DNA of 64,000 bases. Source: Pyronema omphalodes. Taxonomy: Eukaryota; Ascomycota; Pezizomycetes; Pezizales; Pyronemataceae. The notes under the pieces were generated by a model, which worked only from the letters and a program-made list of their open reading frames with translations, was not told the origin of the DNA and made no database searches. Both the position numbers and the translations under genes were made by a program. The stretch's first letter is position 1. Each line of letters opens with the position of its first letter. Location of the stretch: contig JAJJXM010000034.1 in the NCBI GenBank assembly GCA_024516155.1, forward strand, positions 496,001-560,000, given 5' to 3'. Shown here piece by piece: positions 1 through 11,396 of the stretch.

Positions 1-916
1 TATAGAATGCTGTTAATAAATTCCAATCCATTTATTGGAAGGGCTGGGATCCATAGAAGAGCGTTTGTGAATTCATTAGTAAAGCTGCATTCAACATAGG
101 ATTTAGGCCCAATGGCATGTAAACAAACAAGCATGATACAGGATTCAATTATGCCGAATTGAGGGCAAAAAAACAAACATGACTCCAAACATTCGGCCCG
201 GCTAAACGGCAGTTATCTCAACCGGTATTTCCCCGCTGAAGTTTGTGCCATCGGCAATGGAACCTTCAAAAAGTAAATATGACAACATGATGTGCTTCAA
301 CAGAACCTTACAAAGTAAATAAGACAAAATGATGTGCTTGAATGGAGCCTTCAAGAAGTAAATAAAACAAAATGATTTACTTCAAAAGTACCTTCAAAAA
401 GTAAATACGACAAATCAATATGCCTTAACTGGGGTGCATTATCGCCGACTTTCGCGTAGAGTGTGGTGGTTTGGGATGCGGGAACTTCGGAGTCACCAGG
501 TGGAGATGTGGAGTAATTCAACGCGCAAGTCTCGGATGTGCGTGCGGCAAGACCAGCCGAAGTGCGGAATGCGCTTATGCCGATGCATCGCTGGTGTGGA
601 TAGGCAAAAGCTTGTCTTGAAGCCAGTAGTTTGGATCTTCGTCATGATCATGACCAATCACTCGGCGAACGACACTAATCTTAGGTAACGGTGGTTTTCA
701 ACTACGAAGTATCAGAAGTTGAATATTTAGAACAACGAATTAACTCTAACATTATTACTTCTATTAAGTGTAACAGTAAATACAATACCAGCTTCCAAAA
801 CGTCTGAGCTGCGCATATGTCGAATTCCAATACTTAAAAACAGAATTAGTACAACAACCACGGTACACTCACCTTCAGACCACTATATTCCCGCCCCAGC
901 ACAAGAAACCGTAGCC
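1..916. other. Intergenic, no clear gene
   Basis: No convincing coding region is seen. An 84-codon open frame at 434-688 has no recognisable motif and I do not call it. The only structure is the tandem repeat at 263-433, listed separately. Confidence 0.5.
263..433. repeat. Four imperfect tandem copies of a ~43-bp unit
   Basis: Units begin near 263, 306, 348 and 391. Each opens with CCTTCAAAAAGTAAAT or a close variant, continues with GACAAAATGATGTGCTT-like sequence and then diverges. The spacing is 43, 42 and 43 bases, so this is a minisatellite in non-coding DNA. Confidence 0.8.
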
Positions 917-1582
917 CTACTGCTCCTCCTTTTCTTCCACAATAACCGGCAACGCAAACGCCATCTTCAACAACCTCAACCCTCTAATCTCCCTAACCAC
1001 CTTCACCGCCTCCTCCTCGCCGTTCTCCTCCATAACCTTCGCCGCTCTAACCATAATCCTCCCCACCGTCTTTTCCATCGTTCCTAGATCACTTATCCAT
1101 TCCTGTAACCTATCGAAATTCCCCCTCAACTCCGCTGGTCTCTCCTTATAAACCTTCTTCAAAACATTAATCCCCAATCTCAACGGCACCATAATCCCTA
1201 ACACGACCTCAGGAAACCCCTTTACACCTTCAAGTCTCATATCCCCCTCCATTTTCCTCAATTTAATAAAAAATTTATCCACAGTTTTCGAAAAAGAGCG
1301 TAAAGATCGAGGAACAGGATCCCGATGTGAATAGAAGAAAGTCTTGAGATCGAAAGGTAATACAACGGGTTGTGAGAAGATGTATTGGACGATTTTTCGT
1401 TCTTGGGCTTTGAGGGAGGCCAGGCAGCGGTGAGATAGGTTCGTTGCGTCGAGATAGGTTCGGCAACCGTTGGGGTGGTAGATTATGCTCGAGGATGGGA
1501 GGTTGAAGGAATCGTAGGTGAGATCGGCGAGGAGGCGGGGTGGGCTACGGGAGGGGGAGAGGAGTCGGAGCATTGCGGACAT
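917..1582 (-). CDS. Hypothetical protein, 221 aa
   Basis: A single-exon frame of 221 residues that I do not recognise. There is no signal peptide. The composition is protein-like: charged and helix-forming in the second half (residues about 95-221, rich in Lys, Glu, Arg and Leu), with an acidic C-terminus ending in EEKEEQ. A mildly hydrophobic stretch near residues 125-140 is too weak to call a membrane segment. The start is the first ATG of the open frame. The opposite strand has a C/T-rich bias typical of the reverse of a real fungal gene. Neighbours are non-coding DNA on both sides. A missing upstream exon is possible, because the 5' region from 1583 on was not resolved. Confidence 0.55.
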   Translation of the reverse strand: MSAMLRLLSPSRSPPRLLADLTYDSFNLPSSSIIYHPNGCRTYLDATNLSHRCLASLKAQERKIVQYIFSQPVVLPFDLKTFFYSHRDPVPRSLRSFSKTVDKFFIKLRKMEGDMRLEGVKGFPEVVLGIMVPLRLGINVLKKVYKERPAELRGNFDRLQEWISDLGTMEKTVGRIMVRAAKVMEENGEEEAVKVVREIRGLRLLKMAFALPVIVEEKEEQ

Positions 1583-2443
1583 GCTGTTGGTCGCTTGTAG
1601 ATTGGGGGGTACGAGTGATTACTGGTGGAATGTGAAACGCCGATGATGTTGGATTGGATTTGAGTAACGATTAACAGAGTCTGTATTGGTTGGTTGGTTG
1701 CTTGGTTCAAAATGACGTATCAAGATTATTGTATTGAGAGAGAAAGGTCGCCGATCAAGTTGGTTTATGAATGAGTGAATGGAATGGTCGACGGCTTTTT
1801 GTTGTTGTATAGAATTTTCTAACGTTGAATGGCAGCTCAGGTAGGCTTGTTGTGGTGATTCAGTCTCGTGCGTGCAATCTGGTCTTTGGGTTGAAAAATT
1901 GAATCGATAAATGCCGTGGGGGGTTTATTTTCTTAATGTTTTGGTATTGATAAATTTCGCGACGGAGCGACGAGTTAAGCTCTTGCGGTAAGCTGAAATG
2001 ACGAGCGACGGTTAGCTGTGGTATGTAGCAGACATCCAGCATTTTGGATTTTCTTAAACGAGCCGCATCTCGTTCAAGAAAAGGGCCGAGTCTCATCCTC
2101 GATATTTCGAAATTGACCCTCTCGGGTTCGAGTTCATCAGGATTAAGATTCGAGTCGAAATGGGGTTGTTTTGGTCACATCTTGAAGAATTATTATGAAC
2201 TACTTGGAAAAATATGTCTCTCTGAAAAGGTTAGTGGGTGGGATTCGTATTCATCATATATTGCTTTTTGCTAGATGGAAAAATGGACATGACAAAGTAG
2301 AAATACATAGGCATAAGGGTCGTAACTGTCGTAAAATCACCACTGAAAATTGTTCATATCAACCCCACTCTCCCCTTCCTCTACTCCACGCGTTAATTCT
2401 CGTTGATAATGGCCAAGTAGCTGTTGAAGATTCTTGTAGTCGT
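1583..2443. other. Intergenic, nothing recognised
   Basis: Several short overlapping frames (60-88 codons) on both strands, none with a family motif or sensible splice partners. It probably holds the promoter of the minus-strand gene ending its 5' side at 1582 and the 3' end of the one at 2444-2902. Confidence 0.45.
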
Positions 2444-2902
2444 CTACTCTGTAGACTTTAGTTTCTTAGCCGGCTGTCCCTCCTCAATAATAGCAGCCAA
2501 GTAACCCAGCGACTCCTCCGAGGATTCATCCATAACAACCCCACTATCTCGTTTAACCTCAAGCTGGCATTCTTGGTCCTCCTCCTCATTCTCCTCCCAA
2601 ATAGTTTCCAGTTTTGATTGCCCCATAATATCAGTCGGGTCAGTATGTCTAAGTTTCCTCCTATTTCCATTGGTTTGACCACTAGCTTCAGCCACCAACG
2701 GAAGTGAGCCCCAAGTAGAAATCGCCTGACGAGTCGCTTCTCTAGCTTCACTGGCTTCCTTTTCAGCTCCCCGTCTTGCTTCCCTTTCCCAGCGTTTGAT
2801 GCGCTTTTTTTGGATGAGCTCATTGAAGCGGATAATTAGTAAGACGGTTCCTGCCGCGGATGCGACTGCGGCGTTCTGGGCTTTTTTGTATAGCCTTTTC
2901 AT
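2444..2902 (-). CDS. Hypothetical protein, 152 aa, N-terminal hydrophobic segment
   Basis: A single-exon protein I do not recognise. Residues about 8-26 (AAVASAAGTVLLII and following) form a possible membrane or amphipathic anchor. A strongly basic and then acidic, Ala/Arg/Glu-rich helix follows (about 30-65). The second half is acidic (runs such as EENEEEDQE) and ends in a Lys-rich tail. The layout suggests a small single-anchor protein with a cytosolic charged tail, but no function can be assigned. The frame starts at the first ATG and no introns are needed. A competing 121-codon frame on the same strand (2458-2823) is its shadow. Confidence 0.5.
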   Translation of the reverse strand: MKRLYKKAQNAAVASAAGTVLLIIRFNELIQKKRIKRWEREARRGAEKEASEAREATRQAISTWGSLPLVAEASGQTNGNRRKLRHTDPTDIMGQSKLETIWEENEEEDQECQLEVKRDSGVVMDESSEESLGYLAAIIEEGQPAKKLKSTE

Positions 2903-5900
2903 TCTTGTTGATGTTGTTGCTGGTTTATGTGATGGTGGTTGTTAATAAAGTTGGTTGGGAAAAGGAAGGTAGGATAAGATAGTTTGTCGCCTTCGATAGT
3001 TCCTCGGGATTTTGAAAGAAGGTTGACAGGCAAGTTGGAAGGTGGCTACGATGGTGATGATGCGTTGTATGTTTGGTAGTTGGTTTTATACGTCGTGGCT
3101 TTGTTAGTATAGAATGGGAGATGGGTGGGGGGAGGGGAGGGTTCAAAAGTGTTTGGTGGCGGATTAAGGGTCTAATTTAATTTCTGTTAGGAGTGCGGCG
3201 GTGCAATGAGCTAGGTTATGATTGTTTCTTAACTTTGGGGTTTATTGCGGGTTCCGAGTCAGAGGGGAGGCATGATTTATTTACTTGGGGCCCAGGGCCT
3301 AGGGCTCGGTAATAATGATAACGAGTGAGATGTCATGGTTCGGTCGGGCGAAACGAGAGACAAGGTCGCGGCGATTTTCACTGAAGATTGGTATGTACGA
3401 GGACTAATAGGAAAATTTCGCATCAGAAAGCGGTTCAAACATATAATAACATTAGCTACGCGATACTTCAGCTTTGAAGGGCATGTAATCTCAAGATGTT
3501 CTGAGATCAAGTTACCAGCACATGGGCATGAATCTGCGGTTGAGTGATAGCTTCGTATCAGTTTCAGCAGCAGATAATAAGTAACTGGGGCTGGCTCGTA
3601 AGTTTTGTTGTATTTCTGTACCTTAAGCATGACCTTGATTCAAAACTTCTGGGGGAATAGCCACACGGTGGGTTGGTATACCAGTGCTGCAGCTGCACCG
3701 AACTTTCCGACTGAAGTGCAGTACATACAATCAGTATGCTTTCTCGCCTGACTAGAAGATAATAAAAGCATACATACAGATTCATCTGTAAACTATATTA
3801 CCCGCCACGAAGCTTACTGAAGTAAAGCCGTTGTGGGGTGTACGCATTATCACTCCATAGGAAACTGAGGATGGAGATAGACTTTATGCTGAAGTCAACA
3901 TTACGCAAACAAAAATAAACAATTTATATTAAATAGGTATGAAAGCATGCCGATGGATTGCTGAAACTGAAGTTTTTATTTTGTCGTAACGAGGAGGCTT
4001 TTTTTTGAGCCGTGGAAATTTCTCGCCTCCTACCGGGCAGCCTTCATTTGTTTTCTTACCATCAGCTTTATTTCCATTGTCATAAACTATACCTGATAAT
4101 GCCAAGATTTTATCTACCAAATTAGCATATCTACAGAAGAGTATACCTTAGAAACTCGAGGCTCTAAATCATCATGTCTAATCAACAACAATACTCCGAT
4201 GATCGGCAGTCATGGTGAGGCCAACCGTCAGCAGTTGGAACCCATCCGCCCCCGCCGACTACCCACATCATTGAAGAGATCCTTAATCTTATGACCGGTT
4301 TCTTCGCGACCCCAACTAATGGTACCACCGTAATTCCTCTTCACCCCCATAGGCTCGAGAATCAGGCAGATGACTTGGGAAATCGGGATTGCAACCAGCG
4401 CCACTTGCGTGAGGCTATGGATATTGGTGATGATGTTCAAGAATTATTAATTCCTAATGAAAGGCATAACCATGGAGATTAAGGATACATTAAAACAGGG
4501 CCCCAGATTGAGCTGTTGATCTGTGGTGCGGATAGCGCTCGGCCTAGTTTCCGATAACCTTGATTTGTGAGGGCTGGGTTTGCCTTGAATCTTCAAGTGC
4601 TTTGCTAGTGTATAAAGAGGAGATGGTGTTGTAGTTCGCCTAAGGCCTTAGCGCCTAGGTGGAGGATATACGATGGATGACAATCTCGCCTCTTTGTGCT
4701 CGCTTGTTCGCACCTTTGGTTGCTCTTTACGCTCATCAATATACGCTTCATCCACCTCCACGTTTCTCTCGTTTCTCCATTTTCTCTCGTGATCTTCGAC
4801 AGATGGGAATGATGCTGGAAATGGTCTTTACTTCACGCTGGCCTTTCTTTCCGGGTTTCAAAAATTATGGACGCTTTGGCTATGGTTTGCAATGTCACTT
4901 CCCAGTCCCATATGACAGACAATTAAAAACTCCATCTCGTATAATGGTATGCTTCCTCTAATAATTGACGTTTTTACCAAATTAGATCGATCTGGATTCG
5001 AGTTTTAGAGAGAGGAACGAAAACCAGGGGGGTGGTGAGCAGAGATCGTTACGCGGTTCTGCTACGCTGGATTTCCACACAACATGTTCATCGCTGATCT
5101 GGTAACTAAAATACCGCATGATGCGTCAAAACTCCAAAAGCGAAGCATAGGGAAAGAACACTATGGATTACAGACCCATCCGGACCCTTAAAATTGATTT
5201 TAACGAAAGGCGACGTATTTGTGATCTGAGGGCAAATATCTATTTGCAATCTTTACTTTGCTTATTCAATAGCAAAGCTCGATTGTGGCTCTGCGATCGC
5301 ATCACACATCGGGGGGTATTCTCCGGCTTTCTAGGACATGTCTCGGTGTGTAGGAGATTACCAAAGATTATACCCACTTTTTTCTAAGCGACTAATATAA
5401 GGTATCTGGCGTGCGTTTATGTAGTTCCGTTTGGTACCCTAAACAAACTGTACGAACCCGAAATACCCTGTCCGCGAGTGACACAATGTGCAACCACGTG
5501 ACAATCCCATGGTGCATAGCTGCACACTTTACGGAACTCCCGACAGACATCAACATCCATAGATGTCCAAATTCTATAATTGGGATTTCCAATCCCCAGA
5601 CTGAGGTGTATTCCATGTCACGCAGTTACACATGTCCAATCCCGGACCAGCCCACAACCACATCAGCATCCTCCAAGAAATAACTTCGCAGGTCAGCATT
5701 GTGTTTCGACAACCAATCAATCTTAGCAAGAGTAGAAAGGCCTCCTTAGATGCAGTGATTGATTTCGTGACTGCATGAAATCATCGGATCGGAATTGAAT
5801 GCCAGATCCCCGGCCCGTTTTCGTTTCCGTAAAGGATGCCAAGCATCATCACTGCATCTTCAAGAATATTCATGGAGAGCGAAATAGCCGACCTCCACAG

Positions 5901-6303
5901 TCTTCGTCATCCATACGACACATATATTATGGTTCTTAGCACATCCGTGCCGCAACAAAGCGTACAACCTGCCCTATTTCAACTGCTTAAGGGATATAAA
6001 AATCAAGTTGCACCGGATATCTCAACGCCATCGACAAAGAACACCGTGGATTCGTCAACTAATACCTCTCTCCGTTAATGCCCGCAGAAATAGGCGATAA
6101 TATTCTTCCAATAACGTGTTAGCCACGCGATTACTGTTACACTACGAGGCATCGTTACCATAATCCTGAGATCAAGCTTCACTTTGGCCCCCAAACCTTC
6201 GGTTGGACCCTAGGAAGAACACTTCTCGACTTCTCACTACAACGGACTAGTAAATTTCAGTAACTTCATCTAGACCTTAAATATCACTTCAAAAGGCTTC
6301 GCA
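2903..6303. other. 3.4-kb intergenic stretch without a supported gene
   Basis: Contains only frames of about 60-117 codons on both strands. None shows a conserved motif or a plausible multi-exon chain. A short ATG-initiated reading at 4173 (MSNQQQYSDD...) followed by a GTGAGG donor-like site looks like the start of a gene, but the downstream frame closes quickly; it could be a decayed small gene. The antisense frame at 4228-4440 has one hydrophobic segment and is equally unsupported. The stretch around 6240-6303 is the likely promoter and leader of the DUF2855 gene. Confidence 0.4.
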
Positions 6304-7560
6304 ATGTCGACAAATCAACAGGAACATCAACAGCAAGCCCTCCAATCCTCAGAGATGCTTCCCAATCTCCTCCACCTCGTGCTCCGCTCTTTGGTAGCAA
6401 CCCAATACCTCGCACCAAACACACAGGCCGGCCCCGACACGTCTCTTGAACCCAACCAGGCACTTCTAAAATTAGAAGCCCTAAGCTTCAGTCCAGTCAC
6501 TATCAACAGCGTTCTCATCGGCGAGCGAAAGGTTTTTTGGGACCTCTTTCCTACCGGAAACTGGCCTGTCACGCAAGACTTGAACGACAATCACAAGGAC
6601 GACAATGAGGATGGCGATCATCAAGAAACCTCCGGAGAAGAAGCAAGCAAGTTTGGCCGCATCCCTATCTATGGAATCAGCACCGTCGTCTCCTCCACTC
6701 TTCCGGGCCTCTACCCAGGGTCTAAAATCTACGGACAATTCCCAATTGCTTCCTACTCCATCCGCAGCTGGAAGTTCTCAGATGTTGACCCAACTGTGTT
6801 AATCGATACCGACCGCTCGCGTGTCCCGGATTTGTTGAATCTATCCTGGGTCATTGCGAATTCTACGGATGTATGGAAGCGGAATTCCCAAGCAATTGGA
6901 ATATCTGCTTATCCGATGTATTTTTCTGGGTATATGCTTACAACAGAATACTTGGCTGAAGGCAAGGCCAAAGGATGGACTGCCGTGATCACGGATGCCG
7001 CAACGTTAACGAGTGTGACTACTGCGCATCAGATCAAAAAACAGGGAGATGTGAAGAAGATTGTTGGGCTTGTGAAAAAGAAGACGGATAAGGAGTATGT
7101 CAAGAGAACCGGGCTTTATGACGTTGTCTACGACTACAATGAGTACCGCCGCGCACATTGGGGAGAGGAGAAACATCTACTCATTGATTTCTCAAACAAT
7201 CGTGAAGTCTTGGCTGAACTTCAACGTGTATTGGGGGATAGAGCAGAGATGACCATCGTGGGTGGTAGTCCGAGTCTTTGTGCTGCTAGACCGTGTCCAC
7301 CGGATCACGGGCCAGTGGAACTTCCGAGGGGCTTCACGGAATTAGATACGACTGCTCTTTATGATGAGAGGGTTAAGGTGGTTGGATATGTCGATTTCTT
7401 TAAGTGGTTTGATAAGAGCTTTGAATCCTTTGTCGTAAACCCTCCACCAGGACTCAACATTGTCAGGGAGAAGGGGTGGGAGAATGTTAAGAGTCGGTAT
7501 GAAAAGTTGGTCAAAGGGAGTGCGAACGCAAATGAGGTTGTACTCGTAGGATTAGAGTAG
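6304..7560 (+). CDS. DUF2855 family protein, 418 aa
   Basis: An intronless gene of 418 residues. It reads as a member of the DUF2855 family (Pfam PF11017), a family of unknown function with a dehydrogenase-like layout, whose members are scattered through fungi and bacteria. Supporting features are an early beta-rich part that includes an FGRIPIYGISTVVSSTLPGL-type segment, a YPMYFSGYMLTTEYL segment at about 202-216, a central Ala/Thr-rich piece resembling a nucleotide-binding beta-alpha unit (WTAVITDAATLTSVT), and a C-terminal TALYDERVKVVGYVDFFKWF segment. A strongly acidic insert (about residues 96-118) lies before the conserved part and is probably a surface loop. The start is the first ATG after an in-frame stop. 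No substrate is known, and no neighbouring gene suggests a pathway. Confidence 0.8.
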   Translation: MSTNQQEHQQQALQSSEMLPNLLHLVLRSLVATQYLAPNTQAGPDTSLEPNQALLKLEALSFSPVTINSVLIGERKVFWDLFPTGNWPVTQDLNDNHKDDNEDGDHQETSGEEASKFGRIPIYGISTVVSSTLPGLYPGSKIYGQFPIASYSIRSWKFSDVDPTVLIDTDRSRVPDLLNLSWVIANSTDVWKRNSQAIGISAYPMYFSGYMLTTEYLAEGKAKGWTAVITDAATLTSVTTAHQIKKQGDVKKIVGLVKKKTDKEYVKRTGLYDVVYDYNEYRRAHWGEEKHLLIDFSNNREVLAELQRVLGDRAEMTIVGGSPSLCAARPCPPDHGPVELPRGFTELDTTALYDERVKVVGYVDFFKWFDKSFESFVVNPPPGLNIVREKGWENVKSRYEKLVKGSANANEVVLVGLE

Positions 7561-8802
7561 GGGTGGATAACTTCGTTTCATAAAATACAAACTTGTTTGT
7601 ACCTAAGCAACATAACAAAAGTGAAACAAAGGTCCAAACAAAGACCGTACAATTGAGTGAGGCTTCATGATTACACACCGACTAGGGTTGGGGTTCGGAG
7701 CCTCGCCAGCATAGATCCGTTATCGCCCCCAATTATCCTACACCCGTCCCCTACACCAGATCACCCGCTGATTGGCGTCGTCTGCAAGTGAGATTCGAGT
7801 CATCACTCCGTTCACCGAGTGTCTCATCTTTGGATTGCCGGGGCCATAACTCCGCGTGTTATCACAGGTATCGTATGTACTCGAAACAATTTTCATAGAA
7901 ATCATCCTACATATACTTTAACGCCTTGAGGATAACTATTCGTATGCATCGGAACCCCGCAGTGTGGAACGTATTCTGGGAGATCATTTTCTTCATCTAG
8001 TACTCTAACCTTCTGGCAAATTTGTTTTCGCTTTAGTCTACCCTATTTGATGCACTTTGTTTCGCAAAGCATACTCATAACCGAGATAATACCATGCTCA
8101 CTCGGTGGGTATGCATGCCTTGACATTTTCTCGTTTTATAACGTTTCTAGAAATTATCGTAATTGAACAGGGGGATTCGTATTACTTGGTGTAACACCCG
8201 ACATGCGTGATTGACATTCCAGATAGTACGTCAAGATGGCTATGCCGATGCATACAAAGCGATCCTATCACAATCGTACAAAGTACTTCTCATCCCCGAT
8301 GAAGCTTTAAATAAACTCGGTGATGCATCAACGGGCGTAGGTTTCTTTATTTGTCATGGTCGCCGTTAGGGATTTCCTGTAGGAGAACGGGAAAACACCG
8401 CCACTTAACGGGAGATACTGGAGGGGTGCTATACCTATCGCAATTGACACCACCGGAACGTCCTGTTAAAATATATCCTCTGTGTTTCTAAAACGAGCTG
8501 CAGTGCGACACGCGAGAGGAGTGGTTCTCATGCTATCATGTTTTATTGTCAATACACGCAAGGCGGTATTCGTAACCATCCTATACGTATGGCACGATTA
8601 AGGAAGTAAGCAAGTATTAACGGTGTGTAGGACTAGCAACATCATGACATCTGCAAAATCGTTAGGTCACTCAGCAGTTGAGCCAATCGACGATGATGAC
8701 GAGAGACTGCGAATATATAGAGCTAAGTAACATGCTTCATCCGAATTCTCTAGCCATCCAAGATTTAGTCCACGATAACCGAATTTCTCCCACGATTCCA
8801 AA
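7561..8802. other. Intergenic, nothing recognised
   Basis: 1.2 kb without a frame that carries a motif. It contains the 3' end of the DUF2855 gene and the promoter of the SAT4-like gene. A 71-codon frame at 8678-8893 overlaps the start of that gene in another phase and is rejected. Confidence 0.5.
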
Positions 8803-10000
8803 ATGGGTACAGGTCCAGGCCATGTTTCAAAGGAAGGCCAAATCGCATACGATGCGGCTGTATTGTTTCTGGCGGTTGGTTTTATTCCGCTAAGAATTTA
8901 TACGAGGAAAAAGCATCATCGGAATTATAGACAAGCTCATGCTGTTCTGATGAGCGATATCTTTGCAATAATCGGACTTTCTGCGGCTGCGATTCTCTTG
9001 TCGTTTGATATCTGGATTCAGGATCGCGGTATCACTGCAATCAAGGCAAAAATACCGGTTGTTCCTGGAGCTGAAGTTCCTCTGGCGGATTTGCAACATG
9101 TTCTGAAGGTTAGTTTTCTTCCTCCTAAGCAAAGTATTCTGAGTAACACGAAATCAGATGTATCTTTTCTACGACTTTGGCTATATGATATGCTTCTGGT
9201 CTGTGAAGGCATCTTTCCTCTGCAACTATTTCAACGTCCGACAAAGTCTCTCTCCAATTCGACTAAGGGCTCTGTATGCGGTTACCGGCTTCGTCTTCGC
9301 GACTTTCTGGCTAGTAGCCTTTACCTTCCTTTTCTACTGCCGTCCCATAAACCGTTACTGGTCTCTTGACAAAAAACTGTACTGCTCCACCGGCGGTAAC
9401 CTCGCATTAACGATTATGATCACGGTATCCCATGTCTTGGCAGATCTTGCCGTCATTTTCCTTGGTTTCTTTGTCGTCAGTGCTCTTCAACTCGGTCGTC
9501 GCGAGAAGTACGGATTAGGTTTTGTCTTCGGACTTGGATTCCTTACCATTATTACGGCTTTGATTCGCTTCGGAATTCAAATCGACTACATACAGAAAAA
9601 GGCTCATGGAAAAGGAAATGGAGACATACAGCCCTTGTACTTAGCAACAGTAGCGGAGATCATGGGAGCAATTCTAGCTGTTAGCTTGCCCAGTACGAGA
9701 GTATGGCTCCGGCGGTTTCTGGTCGACAGAAGGCCGGGCTCACATAGGAAGTTGGGGTTCTTGATGGGGTTTAGTAGTAGCTTCTTGAGGGATAACAATT
9801 TAGTCAAAAATGATAAAGAGACAAGGAGGACGGCGGATACAGCGAGTGCTAGGAGCTTTCAAAAGAGGAGTAATGACCTTGAGGGGTGGGAAAATGAAGA
9901 CCTCGATAGGCCGCAGTCACCACTGCAGTCACCGGTGTTTGCAGGAGTTGGGTCATCATCTGGGCCAAAGGGGCCGGAAATAACGAGTTTGGCTAGATGA
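8803..10000 (+). CDS. SAT4/Fung_rhodopsin-type seven-helix membrane protein, 382 aa
   Basis: Two exons, 8803-9108 and 9158-10000, with a 49-base intron (GTTAGT..CAG) that joins in phase 0. The 382-residue product has seven hydrophobic segments: about 15-35, 46-66, 103-127, 137-159, 173-199, 212-235 and 252-276. A polar, Ser/Arg-rich cytoplasmic tail of about 100 residues follows. This layout, the CRPINRYW motif after helix 4 and the polar loop before helix 7 match the fungal rhodopsin-domain family (Pfam PF20684, once DUF3425/SAT4-like and related to PTH11-type receptors). These proteins are integral to the plasma membrane, and some are implicated in surface sensing; the ligand is unknown. 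There is no CFEM domain at the N-terminus. Confidence 0.82.
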
Positions 10001-10427
10001 TGATTGCTGTATTTTTCCTCACTTTGATATTTGATTGAAAGTTTGCTTCCTTGCATGTATGATAGTAAAATTTGGCGTTGTTTTTATTTGCCATGTTTAT
10101 TCGCCATGCTCCAAGTTTGACGTATCTGATGAGAATTTTGTTTATCGGAATCAAAGCAATTTTGAAATATGAAGCCCTTGGCCGTTGATATCGACCGAAC
10201 CAGGGTACCAATGGGCTATGAAAAATATGAAGCCGCGACCTGTCTCACAAAACATCTAGCCACAGCCATAAATATTCATCTAGAGCGCGAGCGAGATTTT
10301 ACGTCCACATAACAACTCAGCATCACGAGTACGAACACAGTGCAATTGTTATCATAAAATTCATTGGTCATACAATCAGCCACCTAACCGGTCAACTCAA
10401 AAATCCTCAGATTCACAAGTGTCGAAG
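10001..10427. other. Convergent 3' intergenic
   Basis: Lies between the convergent ends of the SAT4-like gene and the aldo/keto reductase gene. It is AT-rich and probably holds both 3' UTRs. Nothing else is seen. Confidence 0.5.
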
Positions 10428-11396
10428 TCATTTCTCCCCCTGAAGCTCCCGAATTACCTCCCAAGCCTTCTCAAATGCGTCTGCAACCTCCTTTGGAAGC
10501 GGCCCTTTCTCAATACACTTCATGTTCTGTTCCATCTGTTCAATCCTACTCGCCCCCATGATGATCCCATCCTTATTCCCCAGGATGGAATGGAACAAAA
10601 TCCATCTCAACGCCGCCTCAACACCATTGATCCCAGCTTCATTCACCGCCTTTCCAATGATTCCATAAGCCTCATGAATCTCCGGCTTATCATACCAGGC
10701 CCTCTGGAAATCACCAAATGGGTTACCCTTCTGAAACCTGGTCCCCTCAAGACCCTCATTCTTCGTCATAGCCCCCGTGAAGAAGCCGCCAGCAGCAGGT
10801 GAGTACGCATAGAAAGCAATCCCCATTTCCCTGAGAGCGGGGATCATCTCCACCTCTCTATGTCTACTGACTGCATTATAAAGCCCCTGATAAACAGTCG
10901 GTTTTACAAATCCATTATCCTCGCATACCTTTACTAGCTGCTTCACCTCTTCCAGGGTCCAATTCGAAATTCCAAACCGCTCAAACAACCCCATCTTGTA
11001 TACGTCGTCAAAAGCAGCCGCCTGCTCGTCCATAGGCGTAACACGATCAGCCATGTGTGCGTACAGAATATCGACTTTCTCTAGCTTCAGGCGTTCGAGA
11101 GAAGATTTAACGGAAGACAGGACATTTTCGCGGCTTAAAGCTCCGCCGGCAGCACCAGGATTGACCATAATCTTAGTTGAGATTTTGAAGCCATGAACTT
11201 TGGAGAGAGGACCGAGGAGGGCTTCAGAACTGCCAGGTCCACCAGGTGGGTAACGAGCCGCGGTATCGATTTCGGTACAGGAGTGCTGCGAAAACAGGGA
11301 AAGTGCTGCTGCTGCGGTTTCGGGAGTGGAGAACGCGGTGCCGGTGCCGAAGGAGGCGCCGCCAACGATGATAGCGGGGATTTTGCGGGAGGCCAT
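10428..11396 (-). CDS. Aldo/keto reductase, AKR7-like, 322 aa
   Basis: A single-exon gene for an NADPH-dependent aldo/keto reductase of the aflatoxin-aldehyde-reductase (AKR7) type, which reduces aldehydes and ketones in the cytosol. The catalytic tetrad is visible in the right order: Asp44 and Tyr49 (EIDTAARYP), Lys75 (ISTKIM) and His114 (LYAHMAD). The later conserved parts are also present: the FGISNW segment, QGLYNAVSR, the YSPAAGGFFTG beta-strand/loop and a C-terminal IIMGASRIEQMEQN, which in the family contacts the cofactor phosphate. The length of 322 is normal. The start is the first ATG, with PAIIVGGASFGTG directly after it as in other members. The true substrate cannot be read from sequence. 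The gene sits about 3.3 kb from the diterpenoid cluster and is not obviously part of it. Confidence 0.92.
   Translation of the reverse strand: MASRKIPAIIVGGASFGTGTAFSTPETAAAALSLFSQHSCTEIDTAARYPPGGPGSSEALLGPLSKVHGFKISTKIMVNPGAAGGALSRENVLSSVKSSLERLKLEKVDILYAHMADRVTPMDEQAAAFDDVYKMGLFERFGISNWTLEEVKQLVKVCEDNGFVKPTVYQGLYNAVSRHREVEMIPALREMGIAFYAYSPAAGGFFTGAMTKNEGLEGTRFQKGNPFGDFQRAWYDKPEIHEAYGIIGKAVNEAGINGVEAALRWILFHSILGNKDGIIMGASRIEQMEQNMKCIEKGPLPKEVADAFEKAWEVIRELQGEK

Noticed and set aside
434..688. 84-codon plus-strand frame after the 43-bp repeats
   Set aside because: No motif and no splice partners.
4173..4482. Possible small gene starting MSNQQQYSDD, or the antisense 70-codon frame
   Set aside because: The frame closes soon after a weak donor-like site, and no family match is apparent on either strand.
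10428..11396. Aldo/keto reductase as a member of the diterpenoid cluster
   Set aside because: It is separated from the cluster by 3.3 kb that includes a transposon, and nothing in its sequence points to a terpenoid substrate.
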